64,000 bases of DNA from Chitinophaga sp. sic0106 (GCF_019219075.1 NZ_JAHUWJ010000011.1:62001-126000), one strand, 5' to 3'. Shown: positions 33,418-42,381, numbered from the stretch's first letter. Translations and numbers: made by a program. Notes: generated by a model not told the origin, from the letters alone.

Positions 33418-34641
33418 TCAATCATAATGGCGTTTGATAAACCAGATGTCTCTCAAACTAAAGTTAAACACCGCGTTGATGTAGTTTTCCTTAATCAGCC
33501 CGTTATTGCTGGTGCCGCGCTGGCCGGCTTCCAGGCCAATATAATAACGCAAAGCCCCGTTCTTGCTTGGAACAGAAAATCCGAGGGTGCCGGATTTATC
33601 CGTCACCGGGGTATTATTGATCACCAGCGGCGATTTATTATAGCTAAAGCCTATCTGGAAGGTCATGCCTTCATAGGAGCGGTTATAGTATTGCTTTTGC
33701 AGCGCATATTCAAAACCAGTGGAATAGCGTTCGCCATCCTGGTAATAATAGCCGGTACCTTTGTTATTCAGGCCGTTCCACTGTTGCTTGCGGTAGTCCG
33801 CCACCCAGGTGAGGGCGCCATTGGTAATTGAGATACCGGCACCGATTTCAGCAGGCAGGGTAAACCAGGTAGGATCTCTGTCTTCCGTAAACAGCACGGT
33901 TTCGTCCTGGTTGATAATGTTCAGCTTTTGCTGCAGTTTCATTTTTGTTTGGAGACGATAAGTGGCCCCCAGCCCAAGTACCCAGTCACCGGCAATTTTC
34001 CCCTGGTACTGGCCCCCCAGCGTGAAGTTAGGTTTGAAAGTATAGGAATGGCGCTGCGTAACTATAGAGTCGGAACCTACCGATTGTGACACATCCAGCG
34101 GCCCGAAGAGGAAGTTGGTAGCCACACCCACCGAGAAGTTTTTGGAAATACGGAAGGCGTTGGAGATGTAAGCCCTGTTAAGCCCCCCGGTACCGGTCAT
34201 GGTGCCGGTAACAGCGGCCCCGCTGCCGGTAATATATTCTTTACTGAGGATTTTATAATCTACCGTACTGAAAGGCGTAACACCTGCGCTGATCCCCCAC
34301 CATTTGGCAGCTTTAAAGCCTACAGCAATGCGTTTGAAGTTCAGGTCGCCGGCGCTCTGGCTTAAATTCTTTCCTTCGTAACTGATGCTCTGCGCGCGGA
34401 GCGAGAGGTCCAGCATAAAGTTCTGTGTAGGTATGGCGCTATAGGAGGCCGGATTAAGGTCGTTCAGATACCCGCCGGGTCTGGCGCCTATGCCGGTGCT
34501 GCTGAGGCCAAAATTGCGGCTGTAATCCCTTGTTTCAAGGTCGCCGATGCCAAAGGCCGAGTAAATCGAGTTAATTCCGTGCTGTGCATTGGCAATATTT
34601 GCCAGTAGCAGGAGCAGCCAAAGTATATTATGTTTCTTCAT
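33418..34641 (-). CDS. Outer membrane beta-barrel protein (porin/FadL-like)
   Basis: The 407-residue product has a signal peptide ending NIANAQ and alternating hydrophobic/polar strands through its length, with NLNPASYSAIPTQNFMLDLSL typical of FadL/PorV-like barrels (an early Asn-Pro-Ala segment) and a final strand NFSLRDIWFIKRHYD. It follows a DUF4270 lipoprotein gene after 12 bases on the same strand. Substrate unknown. The spacer to its right, 33249-33417 on the far side of its stop, holds nothing recognisable. Confidence 0.8.
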   Translation of the reverse strand: MKKHNILWLLLLLANIANAQHGINSIYSAFGIGDLETRDYSRNFGLSSTGIGARPGGYLNDLNPASYSAIPTQNFMLDLSLRAQSISYEGKNLSQSAGDLNFKRIAVGFKAAKWWGISAGVTPFSTVDYKILSKEYITGSGAAVTGTMTGTGGLNRAYISNAFRISKNFSVGVATNFLFGPLDVSQSVGSDSIVTQRHSYTFKPNFTLGGQYQGKIAGDWVLGLGATYRLQTKMKLQQKLNIINQDETVLFTEDRDPTWFTLPAEIGAGISITNGALTWVADYRKQQWNGLNNKGTGYYYQDGERYSTGFEYALQKQYYNRSYEGMTFQIGFSYNKSPLVINNTPVTDKSGTLGFSVPSKNGALRYYIGLEAGQRGTSNNGLIKENYINAVFNFSLRDIWFIKRHYD

Positions 34642-34653
34642 TGCTGATAGTAC

Positions 34654-35985
34654 CTATTTGTACAGTAAATAGTAAACCTGGATTTTGAGTTTGCTGCCGC
34701 TGTTTTTCTGATCACCCAGCACGAGCCTGTCCAGGGTCATTTTTGCGTCGGTGCTGCTGGGCGTGAGTGCCAGCCCGCGGGTGGTGAGTCCGTCGGCAGT
34801 CAGCTCTGACTTACAGTACGAAGTGATATCATATGCGTAGTACGTATTCTCATTAAACATATCATCTTTCACCAGTGTCCCGTAAGACAATGTATCCGTG
34901 ATATTATTGGCGTTATCCATGCGGCAGAGCGCGAGCCGTGGTGGCAGGCGGTGATCCGTATAGCTGCCGGCGATTGGCTTGAGTGTAAGGATTACCTTCA
35001 TCAGCTGAAAATATTTACCTAACTGCAGCAGATTTTTGACGTATGGAATGTCTAAGCGTGTAACCACTCCCGTTATAGGCTGCATGTAAGCGGTATTATT
35101 GGTGCTGCTGGTGGATAATGTTTTAAGCGTTGGCCCCAGCGTGCTGATGGCTGTTTCCGAACGGTCGTAGGATACATGGTTGAACTGCACCGTGTTATTG
35201 GTGAGTTTGAAATCCACATATTTCACGGTGGTAATCATTTCATTGATATGGTAGTACAACCGCATATACATGCTGCTGTCTTGTGCCTGGAAGCCGGTAA
35301 CAGCTTTGCTGAGCGGACCGGCTTCTATATTCAGGCCTTTGAAAAATTCCTGCCAGGTGTTGGCAGTGCTGATATCCGCGCTTTTGCTGCGGACCATTTC
35401 AAATAACTGGGCGCCCAGGGTGTTAGACATCGGCACGCTGATGGTTTTATCGGTACGGGGGCGGATAATACCGGTGAAGCTGCCTATAGGCGTGGTTTCC
35501 GTTTTAAATGAGTTGTTATTGTATATATAGTAAAAGTTGGTAGCCGGTTGAATGGTTTGTTGTACCCGGTAGATGCGCAAGTCCTGCTGCGCCGTAGTAT
35601 CGCCTTCATAGTAAGCGTTAGGCGTCATAATTAGCGACATGGAATCATACGATGCCCCAAATTCGGGAATGTCCAGCGATGCAGGTGCTGCGATCTGGAA
35701 ATACGTGCCGGAAGTGATTTTGCCAAAGAGCAAATCGTTATTTCTGCCGATGAGGGCCGCTCCTGAGCCGGAGGTAGGCACGGAATCATACTGGATATTC
35801 TTCATTTCTACCGACAAGGTATCGCTGATGATGTAGTCGGTAGTTTCGTTATTAGCTATGATATTATCATAGCTGAAGCCTGTTTTCTGGCAGGAGGGGA
35901 GCACGGCCGACAATAACAGCAACGTTACAGAAACCCAGATGCCGGTATGCAGGCGTATCGTAAACTTATTATTCATAGTGCGCAA
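34654..35985 (-). CDS. DUF4270 family lipoprotein
   Basis: The 443-residue product has a lipoprotein signal ending in AVLPSC (about residue 32) and the DUF4270 pattern: early IISDTLSVEMKNIQYDSVPTSGSGAALIGRNND, a beta-rich body and a late RLDIPYVKNLLQLGKYFQL and ALTPSSTDAKMTLDRLVLGD. The family is exported and of unknown function, restricted largely to Bacteroidota. It is the first gene of a leftward pair with the barrel protein, divergent from the kelch lipoprotein at 36219. Confidence 0.87.
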   Translation of the reverse strand: MRTMNNKFTIRLHTGIWVSVTLLLLSAVLPSCQKTGFSYDNIIANNETTDYIISDTLSVEMKNIQYDSVPTSGSGAALIGRNNDLLFGKITSGTYFQIAAPASLDIPEFGASYDSMSLIMTPNAYYEGDTTAQQDLRIYRVQQTIQPATNFYYIYNNNSFKTETTPIGSFTGIIRPRTDKTISVPMSNTLGAQLFEMVRSKSADISTANTWQEFFKGLNIEAGPLSKAVTGFQAQDSSMYMRLYYHINEMITTVKYVDFKLTNNTVQFNHVSYDRSETAISTLGPTLKTLSTSSTNNTAYMQPITGVVTRLDIPYVKNLLQLGKYFQLMKVILTLKPIAGSYTDHRLPPRLALCRMDNANNITDTLSYGTLVKDDMFNENTYYAYDITSYCKSELTADGLTTRGLALTPSSTDAKMTLDRLVLGDQKNSGSKLKIQVYYLLYK

Positions 35986-36171
35986 TTTTAGACAGGATCA
36001 ATACTTACTTGCCGCGTAATATGCCAACAGGGGAAATTTATCGACGAATCGGAGCTTCTGTTCTATATGACGCCAATACACGCCCAGCGGGCATTACAGG
36101 GCGAAAGAATACTACTGGCAGATAAAAAGCCGGTATTTATCCTGTAAAAAGGGGGAAATGTCTATTTCCTG

Positions 36172-36201
36172 TTTGACGGAATGCTACTGCGGATAATTTT
36201 G
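36172..36201 (+). promoter_or_regulatory. Promoter of the kelch/DUF4907 pair
   Basis: TTTG (36172-36175), 18 bases, then TAATTTTG (36194-36201), a perfect -7 match, ending 17 bases before the ATG at 36219. The spacing is one base short of the usual 19. Confidence 0.65.
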
Positions 36202-36218
36202 GCGCAGTTAAAAAGAAC

Positions 36219-37235
36219 ATGCAAATGCGAAATATCAGCAGTTATAGTTTATTATTGATCGCCTCACTGGTGGCCTCCTGCTCTAAAGACAGTACCACCA
36301 CCGATAAGGTAGGTAACTGGATCAGACGTTCTGAATTTGAAGGGGTGGCAAGAAGTGCCGCTGCATCCTTTGTGATTGATAATAAAGCCTATGTTGGTAC
36401 TGGTTATGATGGCACCAACAGGTTACAGGACTTTTGGGTATACGATGTTGATATGAACCAGTGGACACAGAAGGCCTCCTTCCCTGGTACGGCACGTAAC
36501 AATGCCAGTGGATTTGCTGCCGGCGGTAAAGGGTATGTAGGTATTGGTTACGACGGTTTGAACAAGCTCAATGATTTCTATCAATATGATCCATCGGCCA
36601 ACAGCTGGGCCAAGAAAGCCAATTTCGCCGGGACTGCCCGTTATGGCGCCGTTGGGTTTAGTCTTACTAAAAGCGGAAGTGAATACGGATTTTTTGCTAC
36701 CGGTTACGATGGTAACTGGCTGAAAGATAACTGGCGCTATGATCCCACTGCCGACAGCTGGACACAGGTGCAGAGTATGAACCTTGGTAAGAGAACAGAT
36801 GCTTCTGTATTCGTGATCAACAACAAGGCATATGTTAGTATGGGTACTGCCAACAGTGTTAACGTAACTGATTTCGCTTCCTATGATGCGGATGCGGATA
36901 ACTGGACAACGTTGCGTTCCATTTCAAATATCTCCGATGATAGCTATGATGATGCTTACAACTTTGCCGGCTATGCAGCTGCGGCATTTACTATCAAAGG
37001 AAAAGGCTATATCGCATCAGGTTTGAAAAGTGGTTTATCTACCGCCGTGTGGGAATACGATCCGGCTTCTGATCTGTGGACACAGAAAACAGATTTCGAA
37101 GGTGCCGGCCGTAGTTATACTACCGGGTTTGCTGCAAAAGACCGTGGCTTTATAGTGCTGGGAACCAGTTCCAGTCAACCGTTTGATGATATGTGGGAAT
37201 TTGATCCTGCTGCTGAATACAACAAAAATGACTAA
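36219..37235 (+). CDS. Kelch-repeat beta-propeller lipoprotein
   Basis: The 338-residue product has a lipoprotein signal ending in LVASC (about residue 21) and six or so kelch motifs with the pattern GYVG-G-D-N-L-DFW-YD---N-W---A-F---AR (for example near residues 55, 105, 155, 205, 255 and 300). Kelch propellers usually bind proteins or carbohydrates. It overlaps the following DUF4907 gene by 8 bases and is divergent from the DUF4270 gene. Starts at ATG 36219 just after a good promoter. Confidence 0.9.
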   Translation: MQMRNISSYSLLLIASLVASCSKDSTTTDKVGNWIRRSEFEGVARSAAASFVIDNKAYVGTGYDGTNRLQDFWVYDVDMNQWTQKASFPGTARNNASGFAAGGKGYVGIGYDGLNKLNDFYQYDPSANSWAKKANFAGTARYGAVGFSLTKSGSEYGFFATGYDGNWLKDNWRYDPTADSWTQVQSMNLGKRTDASVFVINNKAYVSMGTANSVNVTDFASYDADADNWTTLRSISNISDDSYDDAYNFAGYAAAAFTIKGKGYIASGLKSGLSTAVWEYDPASDLWTQKTDFEGAGRSYTTGFAAKDRGFIVLGTSSSQPFDDMWEFDPAAEYNKND

Positions 37236-37563
37236 GCGTAAATATTTATTTATAACCAGCATATTGGTGTTGCTGGCTGCTGTTGCCTGGCATTTTGCCG
37301 GTCATAAACAGGAGCGGTCCGCCGATATGCTGGCCGTAGTGGTAGAGCCGTTTCAGATCCGGCAAGGATGGGGATACAAAGTGAATGTTGCCGGAAAAAC
37401 GTTTATCTACCAGGATGTAATTCCGGGTGTTGCAGGAAATCATGTGTTTAAGTCCAGAGCAGATGCGCTTCGTGTTGGACAACTGATGGTGGAGAAACTC
37501 ACCAGTCATCAGATTCCTGCGGTTTCCGCCGCGGAGATTCAGCAAATGCGTATCAGTTATTAA
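37228..37563 (+). CDS. DUF4907 family small exported protein
   Basis: From ATG 37228 the product has 111 residues: a membrane/signal segment (LFITSILVLLAAVAWHFAG) and the DUF4907 core (WGYKVNVAGKTFIYQDVIPGVAGNHVFKSRADALRVGQLM). The family has no known function and commonly follows kelch-protein genes, as here with an 8-base overlap. A longer frame upstream lies wholly within the kelch gene and is not used. Confidence 0.85.
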   Translation: MTKRKYLFITSILVLLAAVAWHFAGHKQERSADMLAVVVEPFQIRQGWGYKVNVAGKTFIYQDVIPGVAGNHVFKSRADALRVGQLMVEKLTSHQIPAVSAAEIQQMRISY

Positions 37564-37740
37564 TACGTGGTAGTGGCATCTCGCGAAGCGTGAAAAAACA
37601 AGTACATAGCTTTGATTGATGCATTGCCATGCCTGACGCAGTTATCCATGTGAGGTGCATTGCAAAGCCGGACGCAGTCCCCCGCGCGAAGCGCGGAACT
37701 AACAACAGCAAAACCGAAGGTTTTGCATCCAAATCAAAAA
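37564..37740. repeat. Repeat-rich spacer: short direct repeat and GAA-loop hairpins
   Basis: Two imperfect copies of GCATTGCnnnGCCnGACGCAGT start at 37621 and 37657. Two hairpins with GAA loops follow: CCGCGC-GAA-GCGCGG (37682-37696) and GCAAAACC-GAA-GGTTTTGC (37708-37726), 11 bases apart. The same hairpin pair with the same 11-base gap occurs at 54519-54563. No coding potential that makes sense in either strand. Confidence 0.8.
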
Positions 37741-37751
37741 CTAAAAATATC

Positions 37752-37778
37752 AAAACTGGTGTGCACGCACCAGTTTTT
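37752..37778 (+). terminator. Terminator after the kelch/DUF4907 region
   Basis: AAAACTGGTG (37752-37761) pairs with CACCAGTTTT (37768-37777) around 6 bases, with a five-T run. From 37779 to the ATG at 37936 I see only AT-rich sequence with a possible weak promoter (TATACTTG near 37866). Confidence 0.75.
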
Positions 37779-37935
37779 GTCATGCCCCTACATCCCGGTA
37801 TTTACAATGATTTTAAGGTTTCTTTAAGAATATTTTAATTGGATATTTTATTTTAACATATTGTGTATACTTGATTAACACATTTTAACATAAGGATAAC
37901 CTCAACTGCACTAAGTTCGTTGCATCATTTCACAG

Positions 37936-39207
37936 ATGCCAAATTTCAAACAACTTTTTAAGTATCGTCCGTTCGTCATCAGCCTGCATATTATTGCGTG
38001 GGTATGTTTTCTGTTTATGCCGTTTTTCCTGTATAGGATACAGATACTGCATACCGGTTTTTTTGTGAAGGAGCTGATAGATAATCTTTTTTTAATCGGG
38101 CTTTTTTATCTGAACATCTATGTGCTGATACCGAAGTTTTTCAACCAGAAAAAAATTGGTATCTACCTCAGTAGTATGGTACTGCTAGTGGTATTTATTA
38201 CGTTGCAGCAGGTGGCGTTGGATTACTACATGCTGGGCAGCAGGATGCGCCCGGGGATGGCTATACGTATTAGTAAATTACACGACCTGCAGGTAACATC
38301 CCGTAAGGATAGTTCGTTAAAGGTTTTGGGAGAGATGAGAAATCAGCAGGTGGCAGATGCCTACGTTGCTACTCCGGCCCAGCCTGCGAGCGGATTCCAT
38401 GTAGCAATGGCTGCCGACACTGCTTCAGAGTTTATGCCATCCCCCATGCACCGGCGCATGCGTATGTTCGAAATGGGGGAGAAGCCTTCGTTCTGGGATT
38501 TCCTGTTATTTCCGGAAACGCTGCGGCGCTCAGGTTTTTTTGCGCTGTTGATGTTGTTTATGAGTGGCTTCATCAAGATTGCCCAGGAATGGTTCCGCTC
38601 TGAAAAGCAGCGGGAGGAGTTGAAAGTGGAGAAATTAAATGCAGAATTAAAATTTTTAAAGTCGCAGATTAATCCTCACTTCCTTTTTAACTGTCTAAAT
38701 ACTATCTATTCCCTGGCGCATAAGCGTTCAGATCAGACGGAACATGCCATCCTAAAGCTTTCTACGATCATGCGCTACATGATTTATGATGCCAACGTGG
38801 CCAGGGTACGACTGGAACAGGAGCTGAAATACCTGTCGGACTATATCGACATTCAGCGCCTGCGCCTGCCAAAGGATATTGCCGTATCCTATAACGTGCA
38901 TGGCAGTACTATGGATTTAGTGATAGAGCCTATGCTACTGGTGCCTTTTGTGGAAAATGCCTTTAAACATGGTATCAGCTATGCCGAGCCTTCGTTTATA
39001 AACATAGATATATCGATTGAAGTAAATATGATCCGACTAATTGTTAAAAACAGCCATTTCAAGGAGCGGGTGGCAGAGAGAGGAGGAATAGGCCTGCAAA
39101 ATGTAATGAAACGACTGGAATTGCTTTACCCTGACGATCATCACCTGGATATCAGGGATGCTGGAAACGAATTTATTGTTGATCTTAAACTGTTGCTGAA
39201 AAAATGA
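37936..39207 (+). CDS. LytS-type sensor histidine kinase
   Basis: The 423-residue product has four membrane segments (about residues 13-33, 43-62, 73-92 and 197-214), with a variable, probably extracytoplasmic loop of about 95 residues between the third and fourth. The kinase domain follows: the phospho-acceptor His in SQINPHFLFNCLNTIYSLAH near residue 251 and a reduced ATP-binding domain (PMLLVPFVENAFKHG, GGIGLQNVMKRLELLY). It overlaps its response regulator by 4 bases. The signal is unknown. Confidence 0.93.
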   Translation: MPNFKQLFKYRPFVISLHIIAWVCFLFMPFFLYRIQILHTGFFVKELIDNLFLIGLFYLNIYVLIPKFFNQKKIGIYLSSMVLLVVFITLQQVALDYYMLGSRMRPGMAIRISKLHDLQVTSRKDSSLKVLGEMRNQQVADAYVATPAQPASGFHVAMAADTASEFMPSPMHRRMRMFEMGEKPSFWDFLLFPETLRRSGFFALLMLFMSGFIKIAQEWFRSEKQREELKVEKLNAELKFLKSQINPHFLFNCLNTIYSLAHKRSDQTEHAILKLSTIMRYMIYDANVARVRLEQELKYLSDYIDIQRLRLPKDIAVSYNVHGSTMDLVIEPMLLVPFVENAFKHGISYAEPSFINIDISIEVNMIRLIVKNSHFKERVAERGGIGLQNVMKRLELLYPDDHHLDIRDAGNEFIVDLKLLLKK

Positions 39208-39917
39208 TCAAATGTATCGCTGTTGATGATGAGCCACTGGCACTGGAAATTATTGAAGATTATATCCGCAAGGTGCCGTTTTTATCGCTGGAGGGAAAAT
39301 TTGAAAATGCAGCAACTGCCTTGCGCTACCTGCAGGACGAGCCCGTGGACCTGGTTTTCCTGGATATCAAGATGCCGGATATCACCGGTATCCAGTTCCT
39401 GAAATCGCTCAAACACCCGCCTATGGTGGTGTTTACCACTGCTTACGGGGAGTATGCCCTGGATGGTTTCGACCTTGATGTGGTGGATTACCTGCTGAAA
39501 CCCGTTCCTTTTGAGCGTTTCCTGAAGGCTGCCGCCAAAGCCAGGGAGCTGATGGCTGCTAACCAGCATAAGGTGAACCCGGTAGCAGAGGCCGCATGGT
39601 TAAATGATTATATATTTATAAAAACAGAATATAAAATTATCAAAATCAATCTGGAAGACATCCTCTTTATTGAGGCGCTGAAGGATTATACCAAAATATA
39701 CACGCAGGTACAGCCGGTGCTTACCCTGCGCAGTCTCAAATCATTCGAAACAAGATTACCGGCGGATAAATTCATACGCGTTCACCGTTCATACCTGGTT
39801 TCGCTCAATAAAATAAATTCTGTGGAGAAAAATACGGTCATGATCGCCAATCAGTCAATACCAATCAGCGATGGCTACCGGGACCGCTTTTATGACGTCA
39901 TCAACAAAAATTCGTAA
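39204..39917 (+). CDS. LytTR-family response regulator
   Basis: The 237-residue product has a receiver domain (CIAVDDEPLALEI, phospho-acceptor Asp in LVFLDIKMPDITG near residue 55, Lys in VDYLLKPVPFERF) and a C-terminal LytTR DNA-binding domain (IKINLEDILFIEALKDYTKIY, RVHRSYLVSLNKI). It pairs with the histidine kinase encoded just upstream through an ATGA overlap. Confidence 0.95.
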   Translation: MIKCIAVDDEPLALEIIEDYIRKVPFLSLEGKFENAATALRYLQDEPVDLVFLDIKMPDITGIQFLKSLKHPPMVVFTTAYGEYALDGFDLDVVDYLLKPVPFERFLKAAAKARELMAANQHKVNPVAEAAWLNDYIFIKTEYKIIKINLEDILFIEALKDYTKIYTQVQPVLTLRSLKSFETRLPADKFIRVHRSYLVSLNKINSVEKNTVMIANQSIPISDGYRDRFYDVINKNS

Positions 39918-39993
39918 TTCGTAAATTTTTCGGACCTTTGCATCGTTTTTTTGACAACCACCATTATTATTCTTTTTTTCAAAAACCAACGCA

Positions 39994-41118
39994 TTGGAAA
40001 GAATATATTTTGACAACGCAGCCACCACGTCGCTGGACCCGGTAGTATTGGAGGCCATGCTGCCGTATATGACCGAAAAATTCGGAAACCCGTCTTCTAT
40101 CTATTCCTACGGAAGAGAATCCCGTCTGGGAATTGAAAACGCACGTAAGTCAGTAGCCAAAATTTTGAACGCTCACCCGGGAGAAATTTTCTTTACCTCC
40201 GGCGGTACTGAAGCCAGCAACACCGCTATCAACGCGGCTATCAGAGATCTGGGATGTAAACACATCATCTCTTCTCCGATAGAACACCATGCTACCCTGC
40301 ATTCCGTGGAGCACCTGCACCACCAGGGCGTAACGCTGTCTTTCGTGAAGCTGCTGCCTGATGGTCACATCGACCTGGAAAACCTGCGCGAACTGCTCGC
40401 CGGCTCTAAAGAAAGAAGCCTGGTAACACTGATGCACGCCAACAACGAAATCGGCAACCTGCTCGATATCCAGGCGGTGGGCACCCTCTGTAAAGAGTTC
40501 GATGCTATCTTCCACTCCGACACTGTCCAAACAGTAGGACACTATCCTTTTGACCTGAGAAACACCCCCGTGCACTTCATTACCGGTGCCGGCCACAAAT
40601 TCCACGGTCCTAAAGGCGTAGGTATCCTCTACATCAACGAAAACGTAAAGATCACACCGTTTATCCAGGGTGGTAGCCAGGAGCGCAACATGCGCGCGGG
40701 TACCGAAAACCTGTACGGTATCATCGGTTTTGCAAAAGCCCTCGAAATGGCAACTGCCCACCACGAAGAGCATAGCAAACATATCAACGACCTGCGTATG
40801 TATATGGCGGAGCAACTGCAACAGCAGATCCCTGGCGTTACCTTCAACGGTGACCTCTATGGACGCAGCCTGTACACCGTACTCAACGCTTCTTTCCCTA
40901 AAACAGAAAAAAGCGAAATGATCCTGTTTAACATGGATATCAACGGTATCTGCGCTTCCGGCGGCAGTGCCTGCACATCCGGTGCCAACGCAGGTTCACA
41001 CGTAATCCGCGCTATCAACAGCAATCCTAATCAGATCGCTGTACGCTTCTCTTTCTCCAAGAATAATACGAAAGCAGAAGTGGATACCGTGATTGCAAAA
41101 TTGAAAGAACTGATTTAA
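39994..41118 (+). CDS. Cysteine desulfurase (NifS/IscS class)
   Basis: The enzyme removes sulfur from cysteine for iron-sulfur clusters or thio-modification. The 374-residue product starts with the family opening ERIYFDNAATTSLDP and has GTEASNTAI, HSDTVQTVG, the PLP lysine in GAGHKFHGPKG and the catalytic Cys in GGSACTSGA near residue 328. The start codon is TTG at 39994: no ATG or GTG upstream fits, and the family N-terminus begins right here. It stands alone after the two-component genes. Confidence 0.94.
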   Translation: MERIYFDNAATTSLDPVVLEAMLPYMTEKFGNPSSIYSYGRESRLGIENARKSVAKILNAHPGEIFFTSGGTEASNTAINAAIRDLGCKHIISSPIEHHATLHSVEHLHHQGVTLSFVKLLPDGHIDLENLRELLAGSKERSLVTLMHANNEIGNLLDIQAVGTLCKEFDAIFHSDTVQTVGHYPFDLRNTPVHFITGAGHKFHGPKGVGILYINENVKITPFIQGGSQERNMRAGTENLYGIIGFAKALEMATAHHEEHSKHINDLRMYMAEQLQQQIPGVTFNGDLYGRSLYTVLNASFPKTEKSEMILFNMDINGICASGGSACTSGANAGSHVIRAINSNPNQIAVRFSFSKNNTKAEVDTVIAKLKELI

Positions 41119-41124
41119 CTTTTT

Positions 41125-41199
41125 CCCTGATAAAGCGGAACCAGCGGCTCCGCTTAATCAGGGGGTTATAACATCGCCACCGGCGATATTATAACCCCC
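41125..41199. repeat. Two adjacent imperfect hairpins
   Basis: CCCTGATaAAGCGGA near 41125-41139 pairs with the segment TCCGCTTaATCAGGG ending near 41163, and GGGGGTTATAA...ATCGCC (41161-41178) pairs with 41182-41199 across a C-A mismatch. They share G residues at the junction, like the paired hairpins at 21612-21680. The second has no T-run. Confidence 0.65.
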
Positions 41200-41263
41200 G
41201 AAAAATACTATGGTTATTCTGTATGCATTACAGATTACACCTGATAAACATCTTCCTTTGCGT

Positions 41264-41295
41264 AAAAAAAGAGCAGCTTCGGTTGCTCTTTTTTT
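41264..41295 (+). terminator. Terminator after the cysteine desulfurase region
   Basis: A 12-bp stem AAAAAAAGAGCA (41264-41275) with TGCTCTTTTTTT (41284-41295), symmetrical and usable in either direction. Confidence 0.8.
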
Positions 41296-41311
41296 ATGCC
41301 CGTTGGAAAAG

Positions 41312-41342
41312 AAAAAGCCGTCTCATCTACTGAGACGGCCTT
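41312..41342 (-). terminator. Terminator hairpin, left copy of 31-bp direct repeat
   Basis: GCCGTCTCA-TCTAC-TGAGACGGC (41317-41339) with A-runs to its left forms a terminator on the minus strand, 19 bases after the nucleotidyltransferase stop. The 31 bases 41312-41342 are identical to 42382-42412. Confidence 0.85.
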
Positions 41343-41361
41343 CGCAACTTTATAATTGCAA

Positions 41362-41850
41362 TTACTTTTTAGGTTTCTTCTTACCTTTTTTCTCTTTAGG
41401 AAGGATTTTTTTTATTTCCTTAATATCTGACAGATCCTGACTACGACCCGCGGCCTGTTTATTTTTCAATAAATCTTTCAACCCAATGAAAGCAATCTCA
41501 AGATCATCGTCAATTGCAATTAGCTGGCGGTTTTTTACAGCCTCCGAAAATTCGACACCATCTATCTGGTTTAATATATCAATGCGTAGTGGAGGATAAC
41601 CGATTTGATTAATATAGCCTTGGCGTAAAAAGTCTTCTTTCTCAAATCCCAAAGAGGCCATGCCATATTCATTAAGAACCAGGAGTATACGCTCCGCATT
41701 CTCTGGGGAAATATTAATCCATATATCTAAATCCCCAGTATGACGTGGTTTACCGTGAAGTGCGAGTGCATATCCACCCACCACCATATAATCCACCTGA
41801 TGTTTATTTAGTAACTTTACAAAGTCCTCAAAATCTTGTGCAAGAATCAT
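41362..41850 (-). CDS. Nucleotidyltransferase (MNT/AbiEii-like), cassette gene 2
   Basis: The 162-residue product has the minimal nucleotidyltransferase signature: VVGGYALALHGKPRHTGDLDIWI with Gly25-Gly26 and the metal-binding Asp40 and Asp42. It ends in a lysine-rich tail (KKGKKKPKK). Such small NTases act as toxins or antitoxins in AbiE and MNT-HEPN systems by transferring nucleotides to RNA or protein. Its ATG overlaps the stop of the preceding gene by 4 bases. The region is visibly more AT-rich than neighbours and is flanked by duplicated terminators, suggesting acquisition. Confidence 0.85.
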   Translation of the reverse strand: MILAQDFEDFVKLLNKHQVDYMVVGGYALALHGKPRHTGDLDIWINISPENAERILLVLNEYGMASLGFEKEDFLRQGYINQIGYPPLRIDILNQIDGVEFSEAVKNRQLIAIDDDLEIAFIGLKDLLKNKQAAGRSQDLSDIKEIKKILPKEKKGKKKPKK

Positions 41851-42284
41851 GACTTCAATGGTCTTTTTTGAATTGCAGTTTTATCGATCCTGCTATTCTT
41901 TCTTAAGGATTGATTAATAATAAATGTTACTGCAGCAAGCCTCTGGGCTGGCGGTTGATTTAACCAGTATTCCAGGTCATGGGCAGCATCATCTGCTTCT
42001 TTCATTAAAACTTTACGTACAACAGGCACTATAGAACGTTCCACCTTTGTCGAAGGAGCAGCTATTTTCGGTTGCGTAATAACATAGTGCCTTTCTACAC
42101 GCACTTCTTTATTGTCAAATGGAATTTTCTCTTTACTCAGATAATTGTTTAGTGTGTTATAATTGTATGCCGGGTAACTTAAACAAAAATTTTTGAGGTT
42201 TGAAAATACTTCAAATGGTTGTTCCGGACGATTTTTCCAGTACACCAATACAATTCGTTTTTTACTTTCTAAGCTAACTGACAT
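41847..42284 (-). CDS. Partner of the nucleotidyltransferase, function unknown (cassette gene 1)
   Basis: The 145-residue product has an N-terminal basic/aromatic region (KRIVLVYWKNRPEQPFEVFSN..., NYNTLNNYLSKEKIPF) that resembles a small DNA-binding or specificity module, and a C-terminal segment DLEYWLNQPPAQRLAAVTFI. This last pattern (acidic, YW, pro, RLxAV, hydrophobic) is common in small proteins encoded next to AbiEii/MNT-like nucleotidyltransferases. The tight coupling (ATGA) with the NTase suggests an antitoxin or adaptor role; this is inference. A TATATTTG sequence on the minus strand (42305 to 42298) could be its -7 element. Confidence 0.75.
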   Translation of the reverse strand: MSVSLESKKRIVLVYWKNRPEQPFEVFSNLKNFCLSYPAYNYNTLNNYLSKEKIPFDNKEVRVERHYVITQPKIAAPSTKVERSIVPVVRKVLMKEADDAAHDLEYWLNQPPAQRLAAVTFIINQSLRKNSRIDKTAIQKRPLKS

Positions 42285-42381
42285 AAAGCAAATATAACAA
42301 ATATAAGTGTAATATTGGTCATATTTACTTATTATAGATGTTTTTGAAATTGAAATTTTATATTTTTCACGTATTAAATGA

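Noticed and set aside
37553..37783. 76-codon minus-strand frame across the spacer after the DUF4907 gene
   Set aside because: It simply translates the repeat elements; a similar peptide (AKPSVL...PRFAR) appears at 54336-54584 because the hairpin module is shared.
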